Positions 43,861-55,944 are shown, counted from the stretch's first letter. The stretch is 64,000 bases of DNA from Panagrolaimus kolymaensis (GCA_028622995.1 JAJQJQ010000014.1:3534001-3598000), one strand, 5' to 3'. Notes: generated by a model from the letters alone, not told the origin. Numbers and translations: made by a program.

Positions 43861-45239
43861 ATTTTTTCCCTTATCTTTCGATCAAATAAATAATATTTAA
43901 AGTTCTAAATGATGTCTTTTTTAGGATTATTTAAATGCCTTTTATATCTCCCTAAAATCTTTTTTTTTTGAAAAAGAACAAATGTTCAGAGGCAAAAAAA
44001 TCGAAATCCGTTAAGCTTTTTTTTGCATAGCTTGCTAAATTAAGATAATGTGGTAATGAAAAAGAAGCTTAGGTGGAGTAACTTTTTTTCTTTCATTTCC
44101 TTTACTTTACTTTTTTTTCTGCTGCACAAAACATTTTTTCTTTTTTGGAAAAAAATTCAATTGTTTGAATCTTGATTTTTAAAAAAACAGATATCCACGA
44201 AAAAAACTTCATCCTAATCATCCTTTTTTTTCTAATTCCATTTTTTGTTAATAAACTATCAAAAAACGCCGCTGTTATGTGATTTTTTTTATACTTTAGA
44301 TAATTGAAACGTGATTTTAAAGAACTGAACAAGTTTTGATTTGTTGGTTGTTGTTTTTTTTAAATCCTTTTAAAGGAAAAAAGAATGAAAGATAAAAGAC
44401 AGAAAAAGCTTTGAAACTCGTGGGTGGGTCATCTTCTTGATTTTCATTCTCCTCTTCAAAATAATTAAATCAAGGGTTTTCATTCAAAAAAACAACATAT
44501 GATGTAAATAAAGAAGGAATGGTCATTGTAAGGTTTATTTCTTCGTTGAATAATTGAATTGATGATGCTAAACGAAATTTATGCAAATTAAACAAACAGA
44601 AAAAGTTGTCAGTTTTGTTATAATTAGTCATCCATAAAATTTGATGATGACGTTTATATGAAGTGTGAACACAGCATGAACAAGAAAGATAAATTTAGAA
44701 TATGAGATTATTCTCATACTACTAGACAGACCCCGATTGGGAAAATCGTGATAGAAGTTTATGTATATCCGACAATGGGGCTGAGCAAACATTGCTTGAA
44801 GTGCCATTCGGTTGAAGCCATTTTTTAATTTTTTTTATAAAAATAAAATTTGTTGTGTACGAAAAGATAGATAATAATCAAACTTAAAAAAGTAAAATGA
44901 CAGGTTTTTAAAAAAACCATTACTGATTTTTTAAAGCGCTGTGTGTTTATAATTTTTTTACTGTCGATCAAAATTCTTTTTTTGGTCACTTTAAGCACAG
45001 GCATTTGCTTTATACACATAAGCTATTGTCAATAGCTAAAATTCAGCAATTAAATGATAACAACTCTTCTCTTTTTTTTTCCATTGGTAGCTCATCAAGG
45101 CGATGATTTTTTTCTCGGTAAAAAACGGCAAAAAAGTGATAATACATTTTTTAAATCTACAACAATTTAATGAGCCTTTTACTGGCGACACTTGTCTACA
45201 GAATTCCATTGTTCTCCAGTTGCCAATTTGTTTTTAATT
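43861..45239. other. Intergenic region
   Basis: No exon recognised; AT-rich with homopolymer runs. Confidence 0.5.
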
Positions 45240-45249
45240 AGTATAAAAG
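45240..45249 (+). promoter_or_regulatory. TATA box of the 45298 peptide gene
   Basis: AGTATAAAAG at 45239-45249, about 50 bp upstream of the ATG. Confidence 0.55.
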
Positions 45250-45297
45250 CGCGAAAAGTTTTGTCATGTTAATTTCAGTGCTCATTTAATTCTCAAA

Positions 45298-45477
45298 ATG
45301 TCTGGTTTTCTCAAGTACTTTATTCTTTTCTGTTTTATTCAACAGACAATACAATGTGATTGTTTTTGTGTTGCAAACGTCTGTGATCCACCTTGTTGCA
45401 GCCCAAGTCAACCCTGTTGCCCGGAACCTCCCCCAAATCCCGTGTGTTGTGAAAGGGGAGATCGGGAAGTTAGATAA
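45298..45477 (+). CDS. Short secreted Cys-rich peptide
   Basis: 59 aa. Signal peptide MSGFLKYFILFCFIQQTIQC, then a compact Cys/Pro-rich mature part (CFCVANVCDPPCC, SPSQPCCPEPP, NPVCCERGD) with 12 Cys in about 45 residues, unrelated to the MNFFA family. It may be longer: after a possible GT donor near the end, an acceptor TTTTCACAG at about 45536 opens a frame to 45789. That frame encodes a Thr-run stalk (TTTTTTTTTTFPMTT) and a hydrophobic C-terminus, which would make a GPI-type surface protein. The join cannot be settled by eye. Confidence 0.6.
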   Translation: MSGFLKYFILFCFIQQTIQCDCFCVANVCDPPCCSPSQPCCPEPPPNPVCCERGDREVR

Positions 45478-45536
45478 GCCCGCTCTCAATAGACAAGCAT
45501 CCCCTTTCTTATTCACTTTCTATCTTTTCACAGTCA

Positions 45537-45789
45537 AAATAAAGTCGCATTTATTACTCCGGAAATCATCTCTTTTAATACCGTGACTGATGCTCCTGTC
45601 GTTCCAGCAAACACCACGACTACCACAACAACTACAACAACTACATTTCCTATGACTACTTCCAATTCATCACTGGCTTCGTTTGGAATTTCTTGGATGA
45701 TTCAGACTTTAGCGATCTTTCTAATTGTGTCTTTTCATAATCCCAAAAAGGTGTTATCATCAATGCTTAATTCCACTTTTTTTAAATGA
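45537..45789 (+). CDS. Possible second exon: Thr-rich stalk and hydrophobic tail
   Basis: Open from the acceptor at 45536 to TGA at 45787-45789. It reads FITPEIISFNTVTDAPVVPA, a run of about ten Thr, then a hydrophobic segment (SWMIQTLAIFLIVSF). Mucin-like stalk plus C-terminal hydrophobic segment resembles surface-anchored nematode proteins. It has no good signal peptide of its own, which supports joining to 45298. Confidence 0.4.
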
Positions 45790-46282
45790 TGGCTTTAAAA
45801 ATATAATGCATAATATAAAACCCACAATTTTTATAGTTAAAAATATTGATTTTAAGCAGAAGTGAATAAGGACAAATGTTATAATTATTTGATCACAAAA
45901 TAAATAAAAAAAATTTACCCATTTTTTTTTATTCGTTTGTTAATTTATTGATTCATAGAGTTTATTTTTTTGATACGCACAAAGAAGTCGAAGGGAAGAA
46001 ATGTGATGGCTTTTTGCAGTGCTCGCAGGCAGCCTTACTTCATCCAATAAAATTTATGGCAAAATGTTTTGAAATTAATAAAGGAAAAAGGGTTGTAAAA
46101 ATAAAAAACACTTCAAAAATTGATTAGTTTATTTTTTTAAGTGAACAAAAAACAAAGGAAATTAAAAAATAATTATTTCCGAGTATCTCTTTTTTTGTTG
46201 CAAAAAACCAATGTTGCAAAATAAAAATAATTAAAAATTTATTTTTGAGATTTATTTATTTGTTCGAAGTACAAATTCACAA
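45790..46282. other. Intergenic region
   Basis: No coding signal; no exons for TM1-TM5 of the receptor fragment at 46283 were found here. Confidence 0.5.
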
Positions 46283-46734
46283 ATGTCTAATGTTGTTAAT
46301 CGAAAAGCAGCAGAAACTCGAAAAAATAAAGAAGCAAAATATGCTATTCAATTTGCTTCATGCACGGGATTTTGCATAGGTAAGTTATTTTTTGGACTCT
46401 TTAATGCAATATTTTAAATGTTTTCAGTGGCATGGATTTGTTTTCGAATAATTCCACATTTTTTTCCAAACGATTTACTCGAACTTTATATGATTATTAC
46501 AGTATTGACTGTGTTTCATTGTATTGCAAATTCATTTGTTTTCTTTACTTTTAACTCTGAAGTTAGTTCAATTTTTAGTAATTAAAATTTATTTAAAAGC
46601 GGTTTTAGATTCGTAAAAACTTTATTTTTTCATACACTAAAATACCCAAACCAAGCACCACAATGATTCAAAACACAAATACTTCTGCGCCCAAAATTCA
46701 AAATTATGTTGCCTCTTCTTCGATTCTACCATAA
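46283..46734 (+). pseudogene. C-terminal fragment of a 7TM receptor (TM6-TM7)
   Basis: Exons 46283-46379, 46428-46561 and 46609-46734 give 118 aa in frame from an ATG. It starts with a basic stretch (NRKAAETRKNKEAKY) typical of a third intracellular loop, then a TM6-like helix (ASCTGFCIVAWICF), a short loop and a TM7-like helix ending in ANSFVFFTFNSEIRK. That resembles the NSxxYFFFNxEFR end of srx/srsx/srw-type nematode receptors. Five helices are missing. Splice sites are intact, so it could be transcribed, but a receptor function is impossible. Confidence 0.55.
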
Positions 46735-47907
46735 ATATAAATTTTATTTTTTACGCTCGAATAAAATACGAATTTATTTTAACGCGTGCTTTTCTCTGTG
46801 CCTCTAAGAGTATGAAAATAATGACGCATTATTTTTTTCAAAGAATATGGTAAACAAAAAAAATTTCTCACGCTTTGCTTCTCACTATTTTTATAAACAT
46901 TTTGTTGATGTTGCCTATAAATAAATGTATAAAAAAAAATTGTTTCGGTTGAATACCTTTTAATCAACTTTTTCATACTGTATGTAGTTATTTATATTTA
47001 TGTAAGTATTTGCAAACTCAAAAAAAAACAATACTAAAAAAATTGACTTTTACTCTTCATGAATTAATTTTTGACAAACAACAGAAGCAAAGATCTAAGT
47101 TTCCATTTATGTTCCAACAAATATGAAGGATAAAATTCAAAAAAGCTATTCAGAAGATGTATATAAAGAAAAATAGTTTCAAAGGGATGTATGTATAATT
47201 ATTTTTAGCATCAAACAAAAAATACTCTGCCTTTGATAATATTTTTGAAGGCATTTACAACAACCTTGTTAACTCAAATTTTGGTAAAGGCTTGAATTAT
47301 TTGATGATTACTTGGACTTGGTTCCCTTTTTTGAAATTTATGTATTCATTCATTTTACCACTCATAAAGCAATAAAAATATATGAAATAGAGGTACTGAT
47401 GTCACACGATACATAATTTTTTCTTTATTATTTAAGTCACAGTAAAAAAAAACACAAAAAGGCTACCATAAATAACAACAGTAAAAAAAACAAAACTCGT
47501 AAATTGTAAAAATGTCAGAAAGGAAAAAAAATTAATTAAAGCAATATTGTGTTTGATGAAAGAAGGCATCCATATTTTTTGAATATGGCAAATTACAACT
47601 TAGTTTTTTGTCAAATAAAAACCATAAATAGTTTAGCAATAAAAGAAAAATAAACAACCTTTAAAAAAAATTTTTTAATTCAAATCTTTCAAAATTTACA
47701 TACATAATTTTTCTGTGGGCTGTAAACCTTTGAAATTTAAATTTAAAAAAGAATACTACGAAACTAAAGAAAATTAAAGTAAAACTATCATCTATCCATT
47801 CCGGAAGTGAATAATTATTTTTTATTTCGGCATCGCTTAACTTTTTTCACAACACACGGCTGTTGGGTTGCTGCTCATCTTGATTCAGAATTTCAAAGAA
47901 TAAAAAA
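46735..47907. other. Intergenic region
   Basis: AT-rich; no supported exon or repeat. Confidence 0.5.
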
Positions 47908-49277
47908 ATGGCCGTCAAAGCTTGGGACTTAATTCGCTGGTCAATAACCTTTATTTTATTAATATTTCATTGTTCAGTAACATATTTTATTTTTTATATG
48001 ATGAAAATTAGAAAAAATAAAATTTATGCATCTCCATATTATTTGCTTTATTTAATGTTATCAATTTCGGATATATTTTCAATAATAAAAAACTTTTTAC
48101 AACAAAAAATTATTTTAATTGAAGAATGGAAGCCATGGTTTTACACCCATCCTCAATGGGATACGATACTTTGGTTAATTTCGGGATATTTAATTTATTA
48201 TCAATCACTTTTGCATGTTTCAATTGCAATAAATCGTGCATGGATGTCTTTTTCGATTATGACAGCGAGTCGTGAAAATTCATTTGCACTTAAAATTGCA
48301 AAAAGATTGATTTGGATTTTACCGATTATACCCATTGGAATAGCAGCCCCACGATTTCCAGGGCATTCAATTTATTTTTATACAAACGAAGGGGAACTCG
48401 CTTCAAAATATAATGAAACGTATATTCAAGTTGTAAGTTTATTAATCGGGCTTTTAGTTTTCCACTTGAGGCTACAAATATCTAAGTGTGAAAGTTAAGG
48501 AAATACGATTTAATGATATTTGCATCATGTTTTTTAATTAACAACGTATCCTTAATTTTGTGATTTAAAATTTAGTCTTTGAGTTATGACAATAATTGTT
48601 TTACTTCATGCAGTTGTTGAAACATAAAAAAAGAATTTTCTAGGTCTAAAATTAATTAATTGGTTTTTGATGCCTTTAGCCTTTCTATCGATGCAAAGGC
48701 ATAAAATTAAATCTTAGAACTAAATGCTTTTTTACTCCCTCTTTAGTTTTCTTTTAGCTTCCACGAGAATACATTTTACTGTCTTAAATATGCTCCAAGC
48801 TTTACATGAATTTTACATAAAAATTTACTTTTTTAGTACCATTCCACTGCAGGTCCTATTGTGGTTCTCTCAACTTCTGCTCTCTCATTTATTCTTGGAA
48901 TTGCAACGATTTTACGATATCGTTACATTTATAAGAAATATAAATCTGTTTCAACGACCATAAAAAAGGATATATTGCTTTTTGGCCAAGCTATAATAGT
49001 TTTATTTTCTCAATTGGCTTTGGCTGCTTATTACGTCATAACTTTAATTGCAACCGCTAAAAATTTATTGGAACTTAAAGCTTTTGCATCCCTGTGTTTT
49101 GGATATATTAATGATATCACATGTTTGTGCAACCCAATAGCTTTGTTGCTTGTTTGCACATTTATTCGAAAAGAATATATTAATTTTATGATTGGAAGAA
49201 AAAAGATTCGAACCACGAGTATTATAAATAGTTCGATGTTGGCACCAAGAAAAAGCATTTTTGTTACAGTAACTTAA
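47908..49277 (+). CDS. 7TM chemoreceptor, srg/srv-like, two exons
   Basis: Exons 47908-48432 and 48837-49277 join in phase 0 (IQV then YHSTAG), 321 aa. Seven hydrophobic segments are visible, starting at about residues 10-32, 44-62, 90-112, 132-150, 180-205, 222-245 and 258-280. SPYYLLYLMLSISDI matches the TM2 region of Srg-superfamily receptors, and NETY in the second extracellular loop is a glycosylation site. CNPIALLLVCTFIRKEY ends TM7. The intron is 404 nt. Probably a sensory-neuron receptor; srg versus srv cannot be separated by eye. Confidence 0.75.
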
Positions 49278-49443
49278 TTTACTTCGTGTTTGAGACAATA
49301 TATTGTATTTTAGTGTTTTTAAAATAAACGAGTTTTCATCTATGTTTTTTATTCAAAGGCAGAGGTTAAAATTATTTACAAAATTAAATAAAAGTAGAAA
49401 ATGAAAAAAGGAAAGAATGTATGATTTAAATAATTTTTTTAAT

Positions 49444-50425
49444 TTACTTTGTTGAATTATTCTTTTCATTTTGTTGATAAGCATCGCGAAGTTTATTCAA
49501 AGAACTTAATGGTTTAAGAGGCATGCGGTTGAAAAAAATATAAGGCGGTTGATTTTCAGTATATCCTTTTTTGACCAAATTTACAACGAATTTTCGAAGG
49601 CGGTTTTTGTAACTATTAGAAATATCATATGTGTTAAGTCGAATATCGACTTTGAAAGGTTTCTAAAATGTAATTTTCTTATTTTATGATAAAAAACAAC
49701 AAAAAAAATTATATGTAACTTACTTTTATACTTTTAAACAATTTTTCAAAATAAAATGTTTCTGGAAAATGTTGTAATTCAAAAGTTTTTAAGTTTGGAA
49801 AATGTGGAATATATGCAAGGTTTCCTGCTGTTTCAGATGTAATTAATTGTTCTTTAATATCTATTGGCGTGGTAAAAGCGTAAAAGTAAAAGTTATTAAG
49901 ATTTGGAAGAATTTCAATCAATTTTTCGATTGGAACAATTTTTTGGTTTCCATCCTTTACAATTAATTTATTAATTTTTAAACTTTTAACGGTAGCAGGA
50001 TTAGCAAGAAGTTTAAATTCTTCTAATGTCATGTTTTGATAATATAATCTTAAAAAATTTATATCACATCGATAGAGTTTTGATGATAATAAGGATGCCA
50101 TAGAATGATTATCATAATTGAGGATATCTAATTTGTCAATAATCCAAAGTTTAAATGGAAAAGTTTTCATTACTGAATTCTTAATAATTGATTTTAATTT
50201 TTCTTTTATATCAAAAATTAGCCACCATTCCTTTTCATAATATAATTGTTCAAAAGGAATAACAGAATGATTGAGATAAAAATATTTACAAATTCTAATA
50301 AGTTTTTCATAAACCTTTGGACAACAAGGATTTTTTGAAATATAAAAAATAACATTTCGAGGCAATGAAAAATGTTGGATTCTAGGAGGAACTAAATAAG
50401 TTGAAGTAAATCTAGAAGAGGCCAT
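49444..50425 (-). CDS. F-box-like family protein, intact cluster member A
   Basis: Minus-strand exons 50425-49724 and 49662-49444 give 306 aa. The N-terminal signature is QHFSLPRNVIFYISKNPCC and YEKLIRICKYFYL (residues about 17-55). It then has KLWIIDKLDIL, SKLYRCDINFLRLYYQNMT (about 130) and LRR-like strands (VKSLKINKLIVKD; IPIEKLIEILPNLNNFYF; SETAGNLAYIPHFPNLKTF). The second exon is KPFKVDIRL... TENQPPYIFF... LNKLRDAYQ. The member at 60331-61342 has the same exon layout and exactly the same length. No LRR or FTH domain can be firmly named, though the layout is that of nematode F-box adaptor proteins. Its function as an SCF substrate receptor is inferred. Confidence 0.75.
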
Positions 50426-50844
50426 TAATTATTAACTTGTGCTGATGAAATAAAAAAAGAAAGAAGAATTAACTAAACTAAAAAACTTTTAATTTTTCCT
50501 TATAAAAGCAATATTACTTTATCAATAGATTTTTATCAGTAACTAAAACTCCCTCTTTTTTACGCTGCGTGACGTAAATAAAATTTTGTGAATCATTAAT
50601 TGCTAACATTTTTTTATCTTCTAACATTCATTTTTTTCCATAAAAAAATCAATAGAAATGAAAACAAAAGTGTTTCAAAAGGGAATGATAAAAAAAATTA
50701 TTTTACAATATAAAACAATAATAGCGAATTAAAAAACATAAAAAAGCAAAACTACCCATACCTGTGCGAAAGAAAAGCTTATACAATATGTGAAAAAACA
50801 ATATAAAATTAAAAAACAAATATCAAAAATTTAATAAATATTTT
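50426..50844. other. Spacer within the F-box-like cluster
   Basis: AT-rich, no feature recognised. Confidence 0.5.
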
Positions 50845-51581
50845 TTACTGTTTTTGTTGCAGTTGTTTATCTTCACATTGCTTCCAATAAGCATCTCGAA
50901 GATGATTTAAAGAATATAATGATGCCGATGGAATGGTTTGGAACGAAATAATTGGCGGTTGATTTTCAGTTAATCCAGTGGCAATTAAGGCATCGACAAA
51001 AGTTTGGAGTCGAGCTATATAATCATAGGAAAATCCACTATATATAAGATGAATATCGATTTTGAAAGGTTTCTAAAAATCTTATTTTCTCATTTTGCAC
51101 TTTGAATAGAGCAATAATAAATAAACTAAAAACTTACTTTTAATTTATTAAATAAAGTTTCAAAATGAAAAGTTTCTGGAAACCTATGTAATTTAAAAGA
51201 TAGCAATTTAGAAAAATGAGGAATTGCAACAAGGTTTTCAGCCGTGTCTTCAGTAATTAAATAAGGGTAAGTTCTGGGGGAAGTACCAGAAAAGTTAAAG
51301 AATAGAAGATTTGGAAGGATTTCAATAATATTTTCAATTGGAATAATTTTTTCATTTTCGTCCTTCAAAATTGTATTATTAATTTCTAAACTTTTTATTG
51401 TAAACGGATTTGCCAAGAATTTGAATTCCTTCAATGTCAAATGTTGAAAGTTTAAAGTTAAAAAGTTTATATCACATCGATAAAGTTTAGAGGAAATTGA
51501 GGTTGCAGAAGAAGAATTACCGCAATTAATGAAAGCTAACTTATCAATAATCCAAAATTTAACTAGGAAATTATTGTTCTC
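50845..51581 (-). pseudogene. F-box-like family member B, 5'-truncated
   Basis: Minus-strand exons from 51581 to 51138 and 51072-50845, 223 codons open. It has the central SKLYRCDINFLTLNFQHLT, the LRR-like strands (IIPIENIIEILPNL) and the KPFKIDIHL... TENQPP last exon with intact splice sites. The N-terminal 85 residues with the FSLPR signature are absent; upstream, the frame hits TGA at 51584-51582 and runs into the small gene at 51563-51815. It looks truncated by a rearrangement. Confidence 0.7.
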
Positions 51582-51815
51582 TCAATGGAAGTATTTTGAG
51601 TTGTTGATGCTTCATCAGATGCTTGGATTCTAAAGCCCTTTGTAGTTGATTTCTAAAAATAGAAAGATAATTTTTCAAAATTTATTTAAAAAAAAGATAT
51701 ATACCAAAGGAGAATCCTTTTTGGAAGATGAGTCTTCGCATTTTTGTTTCAAACATGGCTTCGATTTGCTGCTACTTGCGGAAGAAACATTTATTTCAGC
51801 TTTTCTCTTTGGCAT
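51563..51815 (-). CDS. Small basic Ser/Lys-rich protein
   Basis: Minus-strand exons 51815-51705 and 51652-51563 give 66 aa. The start MPKRKAEINVSSASSSKSK is basic and looks like a nuclear-localisation sequence; the rest is Ser/Thr-rich (SDEASTTQNTSIERT). No domain was recognised. Its last 19 bases overlap the truncated F-box-like member B on the same strand in another frame. It may be the first exons of another gene that recombined into B, so its natural end is uncertain. Confidence 0.45.
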
Positions 51816-52929
51816 TATTAAATATATTTAAATTTTAAATCGAATTACTATTTTCACCAAACTTTTATTATTTTAAATAAAGAAACAACCAACTTTTTTC
51901 ATTTATTTCGTTACTGACAGAATACCAAAGAAAAAAACAGAAAAAATTTTGGAACACCGCCAACTGCATAATATGTATCGAATTTTTTCAGTTTATGTTT
52001 TTTTCTCAGCACCCAAATTTAGTCGTATCACTTTTGAGCTTTATTGTTTTGTCTTTTTGAATCTTTTAATTCTAGATTTTTGTTGTTTTTGTCAAGATAA
52101 TTCCAATTTATGGATATAAATTTTTTCTGTAAAAGGCGTGTGAAACAGCAACAAGAGATTTTCATCATAAATTTTGAAATTTTGAACTTTATGGTATTGT
52201 TCAGAATATTTGGTAAAATTATACCGATTTCCTGGACAACCTTTACCATATCTTCCAACATGGTCAATCAATCCATAGACATGTTCAAAAAAATGGCTTG
52301 GTTCCGATGTATGATGGAAGTGAGGATCGAAAAATAAAAGCAAGAACTACTATATATGCCAAGAAAACGTTTTAAATCAAGATAAGTACAAAGAAGTTTT
52401 TTCATGATTTTTCAAATAAATAGTTTGTAATTGTCAATGATAAAATATTTTACTTTTTTATCTAGGGCAATAACAGAAAAACATATTCAAATACCTTTAA
52501 AGGATAAATTAGAGAATAAATCGTTTAGCTCTGAGAAAAAAAATCAATGAAAAAAGATTTGAGTTAAACCAGCCAGAAGTTCAAAAAGAAAGAGGTTAGT
52601 TGGTATCAAACCTATTCAGAATATTATTGTAGAATATTCGAAAAAAGAATGTAAAATATGAAGCATACATTTTTTTATATTTAAAATAACGATTTTACTT
52701 ATTATAAAAGTTTTATTATTAATATAAAAATGAATCAGGGCTGTCAAATTTCGAGTCGATTGGAAAACTCGAACCTTGAAAAAGTCGAGTTTCGAGTCCG
52801 TGCACCCGACAACTCTTGAATGAATCGACAAAATAATAACAAAAAATGAAATGAAACAGAGAAAAGTTTTAAGTTCAGCCTTTTCATTTTTGTTAATTTT
52901 TATTCAATTTGTTTCTAAAATAATTTTAT
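51816..52929. other. Spacer within the F-box-like cluster
   Basis: A minus-strand frame at 52092-52343 (HFHHTSEPSHFFEHVYGL...) has some complexity but no recognised relative, no ATG and no splice partner. At 52738-52825 lies a CGAGT-rich stretch (TCGAGTCGATT, ACTCGAACC, GTCGAGTTTCGAGTC) with partial dyad symmetry, like a repeat remnant. Confidence 0.4.
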
Positions 52930-54012
52930 TAGATAAGGGTTTCGACGCTCATTTAGAGCTTTTTTAGATGCGGGTGTCATTCCATCAAATTCAATTAAAG
53001 GAAATTTATTTTGACTTAAACCATTTCTGATTAAATTATTTACGAAAGCTTGAAGTCGAACTTTACGATTCTGTAGCTAGTTTAATTGGTTTTAAAGCGA
53101 AAACACGAGATCCAGAGGTCTCTAAACAAAAACCGAACTTTTTTTTCAGTGAATCCATTAACAATATAATTATCAACAAAATGTTGAAGTCGGGCTTGGT
53201 AATTTATTGAAATGCTAGCCGGTTTAAGATAAATATAAGCTTTGTTAGGTTTCTAAAATAAAAATTTTTTGTTTCAACTATTTAATTTAAAAACGAACCT
53301 TTAAAAGATTAAAGAATGTTTCAAAATGGAAATTTTCGATAAAACCTTCGAGTTTAAAAATTTTTATTTTTTCAAAATGCGAAATTTCAGTAAGATTTTT
53401 AGCTGTTTCCAAACTAATCAAATAACGTTTAGATTTGCCCGATGATGAAAAAAAGAATTCTTGAAGATTTGGAAGAATTTCAATAAAATTTTCAATTGGA
53501 ACCATTTATCGTTTTTAATGTTTTACAATAAAATCAAAGATAAGTAAACTTTTTATTGTACCAGAAGAAGCTATGATTTTGAATTATTTCCATGTCATAA
53601 TTAGATGGCATAAAGCCAAACTCTTTACATCACATCGATACAACTTTTTAATGAATGAAGTTGTAAAAATGCGGTGATTTTCATTGATTGATAATAAATC
53701 AGTAATCCAAAATTTAAATGGAATAGTTTTAATTGCTATTTTTTTAATTGATTTACAAGCATTGTTCATATTTAAAACAAATGTGTCATCCGGTCCAGTT
53801 CGAATTTCATCCAAAATAATGAATGAATGTTTCAAGTAAAAATGTTTACATGTTTTGATAAGTTTCCAATAAAATTTTGGGGAAGTTGGATTTTTTGAAA
53901 TAAAAAATATAATAGTTTTTGGAAGAGAGAAATTTTGAATACAAGATGGGCTTGAGTATATTGAAATTGAATTTCGAGGTGAAGAAGCAAGAACATCCAT
54001 TTCTGATGCCAA
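52930..54012 (-). pseudogene. F-box-like family member C, decayed
   Basis: Starts normally at ATG 54012 with IQNFSLPKTIIFFISKNP and KKLYRCDVKSLALCH. It then has in-frame TAA at 53584-53586 (after MTWK) and two more in-frame stops shortly after, before the same frame resumes with MVPIENFIEILPNLQEFFF and the splice donor near 53306. The last-exon region (53253-52930) contains two tandem partial copies of the KPFK/ARLQ-type exon joined out of frame. Clearly non-functional. Confidence 0.8.
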
Positions 54013-54441
54013 AATAAGTATTTTAAATTTAGTAAAAGACTATATGAGAGTCTTAATGATAGCGAGCTAAGATTAATATTTTTCTAAATCGAACCGCTTT
54101 TTTATCTTTTTTGAATTTAATTATTGGTGGTTGGATGGATTTTCTGCAAAAAACAATTTTTTAGATTTTTCTTCAAGCAAAATGTAAGCAAAAACAAAAT
54201 GAAAAATTCTCTAAGGTAAACTCTCAAAGAAAGCTATTGTCTTTTGTGCCGCAAGAATGGTTAAAGGGTTGTTTGAATGCTACATTTTTTCACTATTATT
54301 CATAAAAAAATGTTTACACACAAAGTCAGATGGAATGACAGCCATTCTAATTATTTTTGTATATAAACTCATACATAAAATCAAATTTTTAAGTTTATTT
54401 TTCTGTTCCTATCCAAAAGTTGATTGCTTCTTTTTTTTATG
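54013..54441. other. Spacer within the F-box-like cluster
   Basis: No coding feature recognised up to the hAT-like element. Confidence 0.5.
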
Positions 54442-54449
54442 AATACATT
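54442..54449. repeat. 8-bp target duplication, left
   Basis: AATACATT immediately before the inverted terminus CATACATGGGCA; same octamer at 55937-55944. Confidence 0.8.
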
Positions 54450-55936
54450 CATACATGGGCACAGGGTGTGTTAGGGTGTGTTTTGACACACCCTGACGTA
54501 CCGGCGTACCGCTGGGTTTTTTGCCGACGTACCGCTAAAAATTTTAGAAATTTTGAAAAATGCTTGTTTTTCCAGCAAAAAAAAATTTTTTCCAAAAAAC
54601 TAAAAGTTAATTTAAATTTCAAAAATTTCAAAAATTTATTTTGTGAACTTTGAGCATCTTTTTTCATTAATTTGTTACTAAAAATGCAACAAAATTCTAT
54701 TTTTAAACTAATATTTCCCCATATTTCCATTCTATTATTTGTCGTTTTCGTTTTTTGATAAAAACAAAAAAGTCGTCGGTTGTATTTTCTCAACGAAAGA
54801 AAGAAAATATTTGACTTTCCACTTTTTTACATAGAACTTTTTATTTTCTTTTCAGAAGTAAAAGTCCGCTAAATCCTTCATTATTGCCTTAAAATTCATA
54901 ATTTTTGCGAATCAAATTTTTGCAATACATATTTTTTTAGAGAGCGCTTTTTTATTCGAAGATTATAGAGTAAAAGTGAAGCATATACTCTTCTCCAAAA
55001 AGTTAGGATTTTTCTTTTATTTTTTTCATTACCTAAGAGAATTTGTCACTTATTTTTTTTCTTCATTCATAGCAAATATAAGAAAAAAACAGTGAATTAT
55101 TTTTCTTTTTTTCTTCTAAGATTTATTTCAATTGATTATTTAAAATGATTAAAAATAAACAAAACTATTCTAAAACTAAATTAAGATCACTCCTTTTTTT
55201 GGATCTCCATGAGCATCAAGATGAGCATATTTAAAATCAGTAAGCTTTGCATTAATTGATTTGTCATTTTTATTTATTTTTATTTATATTAAAGCATGGG
55301 GATGAATTGCAGGGTCATCATTTGTGTTTTGCCTTCCTTTTGTAAAAATTCGATCATTGTCATCTCGCTCTTACCTTCTTTGAAATAACTAAGCTTGCTA
55401 TCGTCAAATTTCAAATAAAATTTAGAATTACCATAAAATCTTTTTTAAATAAATCAGTTATAAGCAAAATGCGGGGTCATTAATGGCTTTGCATTTTTCG
55501 GATGCAATTTAAAAAGCATAATTGTGTAAGAATCATCATTTTTACATTGCAATTTGCAACCCTTAAGTTTAAGCTTACAAACTAATTCTCTAATTCATTA
55601 TCCGTCCGCCAAGCTAGGAATAGAACGGTTATTAAGTTCATTAAGTAAAAGCATACAAGCATTACACGAATAAAATAACGAAAAGTTTAATTTTAATGGT
55701 ATCATATTCTTTTTGACAAATAGAATAAGGAAACTCTAATATAATATTAAAAACCAAAAACGTGGAAAATACTCGCATATTGCTTTTATCGATCTGCGCA
55801 ATATTACAAAGCTCTATAGTATTTTGTAGCACTTTGTAGCACTTTGTTAAACTTCGTTACACTTCGTAACACTTTGTTAAATTTCATGAGGTACCGCAAG
55901 AAAAAAAATCTCGACACACCCACTTGCCCATGTATG
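54450..55936. mobile_element. Non-autonomous hAT-like DNA transposon
   Basis: A 1,487-bp unit with terminal inverted repeats CATACATGGGCA...TGCCCATGTATG and further partial pairing (GGGTGTG/CACACCC), flanked by exact 8-bp duplications AATACATT. An 8-bp duplication is the hallmark of hAT elements. A short internal palindrome (AGGGTGTGTTTTGACACACCCT) and GTACCG repeats lie near the left end, and GTACCG again near the right end. No transposase frame is visible. It inserted between decayed F-box-like members C and D. Confidence 0.85.
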
Positions 55937-55944
55937 AATACATT
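55937..55944. repeat. 8-bp target duplication, right
   Basis: AATACATT immediately after TGCCCATGTATG. Confidence 0.8.

Noticed and set aside
43667..43900. His/Pro-rich plus-strand frame
   Set aside because: Antisense of the Gly-rich segment of the ground-like protein.
54420..54793. Frames of 77 and 114 aa at the left end of the hAT-like element
   Set aside because: No transposase motifs; low-complexity Lys/Phe sequence within a non-coding element.
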